From Mucilaginibacter sp. (GTDB lineage: Bacteria; Bacteroidota; Bacteroidia; Sphingobacteriales; Sphingobacteriaceae), in assembly GCA_019235595.1 (NCBI GenBank), contig JAFAKI010000321.1:1-7471 (forward strand): a DNA stretch of 7,471 bases. The letters run 5' to 3'. Below are positions 1 to 3,509 of this stretch, piece by piece; positions within the stretch are counted from its first letter, which is position 1; the number at the start of each line of letters is the position of its first letter. A program made the position numbers and the translations under genes. The notes below the pieces were generated by a model. The model was given only the letters and a program-made list of their open reading frames with translations, was not told the origin of the DNA and searched no databases.

Positions 1-79
1 AGCACCAACAGCAGAAAACGCGCACCCTCGGCCTAAAATGGTACCCGGAACATTTCATGTAGTTGAGGTGGGTAAATAA
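1..79 (+). other. Possible 3' end of an upstream gene, frame unresolved
   Basis: All three forward frames are open from the window edge and close at different points: frame 1 at 34-36, frame 3 at 60-62 and frame 2 at 77-79. Frame 2 ends in HVVEVGK and frame 3 in LGLKWYPEHFM; either could be a genuine protein tail, and neither is long enough to assign. A rightward gene ending here would fit the repeat block that starts at 81 and the hairpin at 233-270. The region could equally be noncoding. Confidence 0.25.
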
Positions 80-80
80 A

Positions 81-182
81 GTTAAAAGGGTTATAAAAGT
101 TGTAGAGGTTGAAAAGGTTTGTTTTGGGGACATCATTAACCTCTACAACCAATACAACTATTACAACCTTTACAACATTTTT
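81..182. repeat. Two opposing blocks of a 9-bp-period degenerate repeat
   Basis: Bases 81-125 read on the plus strand as successive 9-mers that all begin GTT (GTTAAAAGG, GTTATAAAA, GTTGTAGAG, GTTGAAAAG, then GTTTGTTTT). Bases 138-182 read as 9-mers that all begin AAC (AACCTCTAC, AACCAATAC, AACTATTAC, AACCTTTAC, AACATTTTT), which is the same GTTGTAnAG-type unit on the opposite strand. The 12-mer at 99-110 (GTTGTAGAGGTT) is perfectly inverted at 138-149, so transcripts could fold into a hairpin with a 27-nt loop. An 81-aa open frame on the minus strand crosses the array and reads as 3-residue repeats, which is what a 9-bp repeat produces; it is not treated as a gene. Confidence 0.8.
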
Positions 183-226
183 TCCCCTAACAATAAGCCC
201 CTTATAAGTATAACTAAAAAACGTTT

Positions 227-256
227 TTGAAATTCGGCTGCGATTCCGTAATATTG
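227..256 (+). promoter_or_regulatory. Bacteroidota-type promoter for the tRNA
   Basis: TTG at 227-229 is separated by exactly 19 nt from TAATATTG at 249-256. The housekeeping consensus of Bacteroidota is TTG at -33 and TAnnTTTG at -7 with about 19-21 nt between them, and only one of the defined bases of the -7 box differs. A start near 262 would give a leader of about 20 nt ahead of the tRNA. The box lies inside the hairpin at 233-264, so promoter and hairpin share bases. Confidence 0.5.
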
Positions 257-270
257 CAGCCGAAATTTTT
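233..270 (+). terminator. Hairpin followed by T tract, upstream of the tRNA
   Basis: TTCGGCTGC (233-241) pairs perfectly with GCAGCCGAA (256-264) around a 14-nt loop, and ATTTTT follows at 265-270. This is the shape of an intrinsic terminator and could end transcription of a gene whose 3' end lies left of base 80. It also overlaps the likely tRNA promoter, so part of the symmetry may be coincidental. Confidence 0.4.
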
Positions 271-283
271 AGAAACAATTTCA

Positions 284-357
284 GCGCCTATAGCTCAGTC
301 GGTTAGAGTAGAAGACTCATAATCTTTTGGTCCCTGGTTCGAGCCCAGGTGGGCGCA
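284..357 (+). tRNA. tRNA with CAT anticodon (elongator Met, or Ile2)
   Basis: A complete cloverleaf can be drawn. The acceptor stem is 284-290 with 350-356 (one G-U pair) and the discriminator is A357. The D stem is 293-296/306-309, the anticodon stem 311-315/323-327 with loop CTCATAA (316-322) and anticodon CAT at 318-320, the variable loop is 5 nt (328-332), and the T stem is 333-337/345-349 with loop TTCGAGC. No CCA is encoded; CTG follows the discriminator. A paired G1-C72 excludes the initiator tRNA, which has an unpaired 1:72 position. CAT then leaves elongator methionine or the isoleucine tRNA whose wobble C is modified to lysidine; sequence alone does not settle which. The anticodon stem is weak, with four A-U or G-U pairs of five, and the D stem closes with a G-U pair. 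Confidence 0.93.
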
Positions 358-360
358 CTG

Positions 361-394
361 AGTAAAGCCTTGGTATTCAAGGCTTTACTTGTTT
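361..394 (+). terminator. Intrinsic terminator of the tRNA
   Basis: AGTAAAGCCTTG (361-372) and CAAGGCTTTACT (378-389) form a perfect 12-bp stem with a 5-nt loop (GTATT), followed by TTGTTT. It starts 3 nt after the tRNA discriminator base. Confidence 0.85.
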
Positions 395-419
395 AAAATC
401 CGCGCTTTTTCCCGAAAAT

Positions 420-590
420 TTAGTCTTCTGCTCCATTTTTGTAAATGTCTTATTTACAGAATTTTATATAAATTTCAATTTCGGATTTTTGCAATGGTGG
501 TACAAATATGGTACAGAACTTTTGAGGGATTTTCAAGGTATTGAAAGCCAGCAATGTACATTGTAAGGAAATAGGGGAGCAGAAGACTAA
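420..590. repeat. 15-bp perfect inverted repeat, arms 420-434 and 576-590
   Basis: TTAGTCTTCTGCTCC (420-434) is the exact reverse complement of GGAGCAGAAGACTAA (576-590). The right arm lies in the degenerate copy of the tRNA anticodon arm, so the left arm is an inverted copy of the same tRNA-derived segment. The 141 bp between the arms are AT-rich and hold a small hairpin (TGTAAAT 440-446 / ATTTACA 452-458) and a short direct repeat (TGGTACA at 498-504 and 509-515). No convincing gene is seen here. Confidence 0.75.
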
Positions 591-603
591 TGCTCTTTTG
601 GTC
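577..603 (+). repeat. Degenerate copy of the tRNA anticodon arm (att-like)
   Basis: Aligned without gaps, 577-603 matches tRNA positions 306-332 at 23 of 27 bases, including AGAAGACT before the anticodon and TCTTTTGGTC after it. Three of the four mismatches fall in the anticodon and the two bases after it. It lies in the same orientation as the tRNA, 271 bp downstream. Direct repeats of a tRNA segment are the classic trace of integration by a tyrosine recombinase, and a recombinase remnant starts 3 bases later. The divergence suggests an old event. Confidence 0.6.
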
Positions 604-606
604 TAG

Positions 607-777
607 CTTGTACCTACAATATTTGAGGTGGCAATAGCCCTTAATCATGTGGATACGGCACATCGTACGACGGATATCTATATTGAAAATGCCTGGACAA
701 TTATAGATGAAGTTCAGGAGCGGGTAGTCAATTCATCACTAAGGCTCTACTTTCAGAATCGTACTCTAATTCACTGA
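607..777 (+). pseudogene. C-terminal remnant of a tyrosine recombinase (integrase)
   Basis: The frame is open from just after a TAG at 604-606 to TGA at 775-777 and has no plausible start. It reads VPTIFEVAIALNH followed by TAHRTTDIYIENAW and IIDEVQERVV. This matches the C-terminal part of phage-type integrases: the helix before the 'LGH' box (here LNH), then TT and the nucleophilic tyrosine (codon 679-681), then a short tail helix. The catalytic HxLR box and everything before it are missing, and the loss coincides with the tRNA-like repeat at 577-603. It cannot be an active enzyme. The Bacteroidota integrase assignment comes from recalled family patterns, not an alignment, so it is moderately sure. 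Confidence 0.45.
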
Positions 778-807
778 TAGCAGTGGAAGGCATTGGGTTA
801 AGTTTTA

Positions 808-987
808 TCAGTTTTCTTCCGGACACTCTTCAAAACATTCACGCGCGCGCTTAAGGCCCGTTGCAATGGCTTCACCTTCATTGCCGGTCGACTTCAATAC
901 CTCATTGACGATTTCGGTAGCCTTATCACGCAAATATTTGGGTTGGTTCTTGTAAGATGGGGGATCATCACCTTTGTACCAGGGCAT
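808..987 (-). CDS. Small YdaT-like protein (59 aa), function unknown
   Basis: The 59-residue product begins MPWYKGDDPPSYKNQPKYLR and continues DKATEIVNEVL, then NEGEAIATGLKRARECFEE. The opening MPW, the 'PPSYKN' stretch, the DKA-x-EIVN helix and the 'EGxAIATGLK' segment match a widespread family of small soluble proteins related to Bacillus YdaT ('MPW...DYP.S.KNL...RKKA..IAN'), often seen in stress or envelope contexts. Their biochemical role is not known. The start at 987 is the only ATG that gives the family N-terminus. Two cysteines lie near the C-terminus (CFEEC), which could matter for disulfide or metal binding. It is the third of three leftward small genes and lies downstream of a hairpin at 1036-1070, so it probably has its own promoter. 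Confidence 0.75.
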   Translation of the reverse strand: MPWYKGDDPPSYKNQPKYLRDKATEIVNEVLKSTGNEGEAIATGLKRARECFEECPEEN

Positions 988-1035
988 AATGTTGTCTTTT
1001 TGACTATAACATTATTTGTGAATTTTAGTTTAATG

Positions 1036-1071
1036 CGAAAATGGCTTATTTACTTTAATTCAGCCATTTTT
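1036..1071 (-). terminator. Hairpin terminator after the small lipoprotein gene
   Basis: AAAATGGCT (1038-1046) pairs perfectly with AGCCATTTT (1062-1070) around a 15-nt loop. Read leftward, the stem ends in TTTT, and read rightward it ends in TTTTT, so it could work in both directions. It lies 17 nt beyond the stop of the leftward gene at 1087-1260. Confidence 0.55.
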
Positions 1072-1086
1072 ACGTAATTGCACAGG

Positions 1087-1260
1087 TCAGCTCTTCCTAC
1101 TGAATAGTGACACTATCCAAATAATAATTGCAATAACAACAATTACTGCAATCACGCCTACTACGGCTCCGGCTTTAAAAATACCGGTTACCACCGAACA
1201 ACTGGTTAATAGAACAGTCATAAGCGGAAGAATTGCTAGTTTCTCTTTCATTATATTCAT
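1087..1260 (-). CDS. Small membrane lipoprotein, 57 aa
   Basis: The product starts MNIMKEKLAILPLMTVLLTS, followed by Cys21, so residues 1-20 form a lipoprotein signal with lipobox LTSC. After SVVTGIFKAGAVVG comes a long hydrophobic helix (about residues 32-53) and a basic end (RKS). Cleavage would leave a lipidated peptide of about 37 residues that also has a transmembrane segment. Near-identical short proteins are common in Bacteroidota and are often mislabelled 'phosphatidate cytidylyltransferase'; no enzyme domain fits here. A second in-frame ATG at 1251-1249 would shorten the signal by three residues and is also possible. It lies 70 nt downstream of the lmo0937-like gene in the same direction, so the two may be cotranscribed, and it is followed by a hairpin terminator. 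Confidence 0.75.
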   Translation of the reverse strand: MNIMKEKLAILPLMTVLLTSCSVVTGIFKAGAVVGVIAVIVVIAIIIWIVSLFSRKS

Positions 1261-1330
1261 ACATTTTAAATTAACAATACTTACATGTAGATGATTCCGT
1301 TTTCATTAAGAGATGCTGCACCTGGTTAAT

Positions 1331-1486
1331 TTATACCGATGATCCGCTTCTTATAAAACCAAGAAGAAAACTGATTACTGCTAAAACAAGCAGTACGTAT
1401 ATAATTCCACCCGCTGAATATGCAAATTCTCCAATCGCCCATCCAATTACAAGGATTACTGCGATGATATACAAAAGTGATCTCAT
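1331..1486 (-). CDS. lmo0937-family small membrane protein, 51 aa
   Basis: The protein starts MRSLLYIIAVILVIGWAIGE and continues FAYSAGGIIYVLLVLAVISF, then LLGFIRSG. Two hydrophobic helices (about residues 4-19 and 28-45) are joined by a short turn (FAYSAGG). This two-helix layout with the 'LxYIIAVILVIGW' start and 'SAGGxIyxLLVLAVISxLLGxIR' second half is the signature of the lmo0937/DUF5670 family of tiny inner-membrane proteins found in Bacteroidota and Firmicutes, frequently near stress genes. The function is unknown. It is the first gene leftward from the control region at 1487-1740, and its start is 50 nt from one copy of the mirrored motif there, so it is likely to be coregulated with the His-rich gene at 1741. 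Confidence 0.8.
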   Translation of the reverse strand: MRSLLYIIAVILVIGWAIGEFAYSAGGIIYVLLVLAVISFLLGFIRSGSSV

Positions 1487-1535
1487 AAGATAAATGTTTA
1501 ATTTGTTAATTTTATTGCATATGAATAAAAACCAG

Positions 1536-1714
1536 CCACACTAAAAGTTGTTTTTCTCTGTTATCCCGGACGCCATGATATACGTACTCAAGATTTGTCG
1601 TCTATAGGTTTACAAACCGGCAAAGCCATTTTTTCACCGCGTAAATCCGTATTTTCCACCCGCAAAACCCGTATTTTCCACCAAAACTCTTAGTGTGGAG
1701 ACGCTGTTCTGGTT
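1536..1714. promoter_or_regulatory. Divergent control region with mirrored 14-bp motif
   Basis: On the plus strand AACTCTTAGTGTGG (1685-1698) lies 42 nt before the start of the His-rich gene. On the minus strand AACTTTTAGTGTGG (1549-1536) lies 49 nt before the start of the lmo0937-like gene. The copies match at 13 of 14 bases. CTGGTT follows each, directly on the minus strand and 10 nt later (1709-1714) on the plus strand, and AACAAATTAAA occurs near both starts. No good TTG/TAnnTTTG pair is seen for either gene. The mirrored motif is therefore a candidate recognition element for an alternative sigma factor or shared activator; this is inference. Confidence 0.5.
1625..1690. repeat. Direct repeats in 22-bp phase, possible regulator sites
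   Basis: CCGTATTTTCCACC occurs at 1647-1660 and again at 1669-1682, exactly 22 bp apart. A weaker third unit in the same phase starts at 1625 (GCCATTTTTTCACC, 9 of 14 matching). Two helical turns between identical half sites put them on the same face of the DNA, the geometry of tandem sites for LytTR-type response regulators. The block ends 2 bp before the plus-strand copy of the mirrored motif, a typical activator position. There are too few units, and no spacers of a suitable size, for a CRISPR array. Confidence 0.55.
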
Positions 1715-1740
1715 ATATAACAAATTAAAAATCTTAAATT

Positions 1741-1953
1741 ATGCCAAGTACAAAACACACCCACCACGAGGAAGCGGCCAAACATCACGAATCTGCTGCC
1801 AAACATCATCGCTCAGCCCATGAAGCGCATCAGTCCGGTAACCGTGAAAAAGCAGCAAGCCACGCGCACTCAGCTCATGGCCATGCTACGCGAGCCGGCG
1901 AGCATGCGTCTGAGGCTTCAAAGCGCCATGCAGACGATCAGTCTTCAGAGTAA
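1741..1953 (+). CDS. Histidine/alanine-rich small protein, 70 aa
   Basis: Of 70 residues 15 are His and 15 are Ala; there is no signal peptide and no membrane helix. The first half carries a heptad-like repeat, EEAAKHH (10-16), ESAAKHH (17-23) and RSAHEAH (24-30). The second half has HAHSAHGHATRAGEHA, and the end is acidic (ADDQSSE). The sequence should form one or two amphipathic alpha-helices with histidine faces. Similar 'AAKHHEEAAKHH' peptides occur in many bacteria without an assigned function; metal or nucleic-acid binding is plausible, but nothing here proves it. It stands alone between the control region at 1536-1714 and the terminator at 1977-2018. The divergent lmo0937-like gene shares the promoter-like motif, which suggests stress or stationary-phase expression. 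Confidence 0.8.
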   Translation: MPSTKHTHHEEAAKHHESAAKHHRSAHEAHQSGNREKAASHAHSAHGHATRAGEHASEASKRHADDQSSE

Positions 1954-1976
1954 ACTTTAGTGATTAATGTTAGCAC

Positions 1977-2018
1977 GACCTGTCTGTGATCATAGTTATG
2001 CGGACAGGTCTGCTTTTT
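1977..2018 (+). terminator. Intrinsic terminator between His-rich gene and NTase gene
   Basis: GACCTGTC (1977-1984) pairs perfectly with GACAGGTC (2003-2010); the stem can extend inward by several G-C/G-U pairs. TGCTTTTT follows. The T tract ends only 14 nt before the ATG of the nucleotidyltransferase gene, so either that gene is served by readthrough past this hairpin or its promoter overlaps the terminator. Confidence 0.8.
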
Positions 2019-2032
2019 GAGTTCTTGTTTTT

Positions 2033-2761
2033 ATGATTGATCCTGACGCCCAGGAATTCTATAGGGAAACTCTGTCAGTAATGTCTGAAACGGGGATCGA
2101 TTTTTTATTAGGGGGCGGATTTGCTGTAAGCCATTATACCGGTTTACAACGCGAGACCAAGGATCTGGATATATTTTTGAGAGCCGCTGATTGTCCGAAA
2201 GCTTTGAAATATTTTGCAGATGAAGGTGTGGAAACGGAATTCACTGACGTACGATGGCTGGCCAAGGTTAAAAAAGGGAATTATTATGTCGACCTTATAT
2301 TCAATAGTGTTCATGGCATTTGTACTGTCGACGATTTTTGGTTCGAACATGCGGTAGACGGAAAACTAGGCGGCATCGAACTAAAAGTTATTCCGGTTGA
2401 AGAGCTCATCTGGTGTAAAAGTTACATATGGAACCGTGAGCGCTTTGATGGCGCTGATATCAATCATATCTTTTTAAAGCAGGGGAAAAATGTTGACTGG
2501 AAAAGGTTGCTTTTGCGAATGGATCCGCATTGGCATATACTTCTCGCAGAGATATTAATGTTCCAGTTTGTCTATCCCTCTGAGTTCACGGAGATAATTC
2601 CCCGCTGGCTTTTTGACGAGCTAATTGACAGGGCACAGGACCAATGGATATTACCGAGCCCGGTTGAAAGAGTTTGCCGTGGACCTATTATCGACAGCAC
2701 GCAGTATCATACTGATATAAGGGAATGGCATTTCCTATGTTACACGATTAAAACAGTTTAG
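2033..2761 (+). CDS. Nucleotidyltransferase-fold protein, 242 aa
   Basis: The N-terminal half is a minimal nucleotidyltransferase core. The glycine motif GGGFAVSHYTG (27-37) is followed by TKDLDIFL (42-49) with carboxylates D44 and D46, and a third acidic residue, D87, lies in YYVDLIF (84-90). These are the three metal ligands of the polymerase-beta fold, so the enzyme is probably active with Mg2+ and an NTP. A helical middle part (ERFDGADINHIFL, 136-148) and a C-terminal motif, GPIIDSTQYHTDIREW (217-232), recur in uncharacterised bacterial family members. The substrate is unknown; relatives include antibiotic-modifying enzymes and AbiEii/MenA-type toxins, but no antitoxin gene is adjacent. 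The start is fixed by an in-frame TGA at 2018-2020. The stop codon directly abuts the ATG of the phosphoesterase gene, which implies translational coupling and a joint role. Confidence 0.85.
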   Translation: MIDPDAQEFYRETLSVMSETGIDFLLGGGFAVSHYTGLQRETKDLDIFLRAADCPKALKYFADEGVETEFTDVRWLAKVKKGNYYVDLIFNSVHGICTVDDFWFEHAVDGKLGGIELKVIPVEELIWCKSYIWNRERFDGADINHIFLKQGKNVDWKRLLLRMDPHWHILLAEILMFQFVYPSEFTEIIPRWLFDELIDRAQDQWILPSPVERVCRGPIIDSTQYHTDIREWHFLCYTIKTV

Positions 2762-3505
2762 ATGGCAGCTGAACAACAAACACAGATTAGGATTGCCGCT
2801 GTAGGCGACTTACATACACGGCAGGCAGACAAAGGCCGCTGGACGGAATTATTCGGCCGGGTATCCAGCGAGGCTGACGTATTACTCATCTGTGGCGACC
2901 TGACCGATACTGGCGATGAAGCTGAAGCGGAAACGCTGGCTGGCGAATTAAAAGCATGTAAAATCCCGGTATTAGCTGTGTTAGGCAATCATGATCATGA
3001 AAAATCACGGCAAAAGTTAATCAGACAGATCATGCAGCAGGCGGACGTTTGTATCCTCGATGGCGAGTCAGTTATCCTCAAAGGTATTGGATTTGCAGGC
3101 ATTAAAGGATTCGGTGGTGGATTTGACAAGCACATGCTTTCGATGTTTGGCGAATCGGCGATGAAGACTTTCGTACAAGAAGCAGTGAACGAGGCGTTAT
3201 CTCTTGACAGGGCCATTTCACAACTAACTCAACAAAACCAGGACATAAAAATTGTGGCCATGATGCATTATTCACCGATTCAATCGACGATAATTGGTGA
3301 GCCGGAGGTTATTTATCCGTTCCTGGGCTCCTCACGGCTCGCAGAGCCTTTCAGCAAAAGAAAAGTAGCTGTTGCATTTCATGGGCATGCCCACGTCGGT
3401 ACACTCGAGGGGCAAACTGCCGAGGGGGTAAAAGTATATAATGTAGCTTTGCCTGTATTGCAGAAAAATGGTTTGCAGACCGGATATTTTATTTACAACT
3501 TATAA
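2762..3505 (+). CDS. Calcineurin-like metallophosphoesterase, 247 aa
   Basis: All metal-binding motifs of the calcineurin-like superfamily are present and in order: D16-x-H18 (VGDLHTR), GDLTD (45-49), GNHD (75-78), H169 (MMHYSPI) and GHAH (208-211). A two-metal active site that cleaves a phosphomonoester or phosphodiester is therefore expected. There is no signal peptide, so it should act in the cytoplasm, and there is no extra domain. The substrate cannot be deduced; relatives cleave cyclic nucleotides, dinucleotides, nucleic-acid ends or UDP-sugars. An insert with a GFGGGF loop (116-121) between the GNHD and H169 motifs is likely to shape the pocket. The gene begins right after the nucleotidyltransferase stop (TAG|ATG), so the two form one transcript. 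Its stop is 4 bp from the convergent transporter stop. Confidence 0.92.
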   Translation: MAAEQQTQIRIAAVGDLHTRQADKGRWTELFGRVSSEADVLLICGDLTDTGDEAEAETLAGELKACKIPVLAVLGNHDHEKSRQKLIRQIMQQADVCILDGESVILKGIGFAGIKGFGGGFDKHMLSMFGESAMKTFVQEAVNEALSLDRAISQLTQQNQDIKIVAMMHYSPIQSTIIGEPEVIYPFLGSSRLAEPFSKRKVAVAFHGHAHVGTLEGQTAEGVKVYNVALPVLQKNGLQTGYFIYNL

Positions 3506-3509
3506 TTCG

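Noticed and set aside
33..278. 81-aa open frame on the minus strand
   Set aside because: Its sequence is a translation of the 9-bp repeats (V-V-x and N-L/F/Y repeats), and it overlaps the tRNA promoter region; no protein family fits.
378..436. Short minus-strand frame starting MEQKTKFSGK
   Set aside because: Only about 19 residues; it exists because the 15-bp inverted repeat contains an ATG-proximal sequence, and its stop lies inside the tRNA terminator.
475..663. 62-aa open frame on the minus strand
   Set aside because: It runs antisense to the tRNA-like repeat and the integrase remnant, has no recognisable domain, and the plus-strand reading explains the sequence better.
1625..1690. CRISPR array
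   Set aside because: Only two perfect units of 14 bp with 8-bp gaps, no cas genes, and no spacer-sized intervals.
1536..1698. MITE-like element with 14-bp terminal inverted repeats
   Set aside because: The arms are at equivalent positions relative to two divergent genes and no target-site duplication longer than 2 bp is seen, so a mirrored promoter explains the symmetry better.
2033..2761. Nucleotidyltransferase as a toxin or antitoxin of an MNT/HEPN or AbiE system
   Set aside because: No HEPN or AbiEi gene is adjacent; the coupled neighbour is a phosphoesterase.
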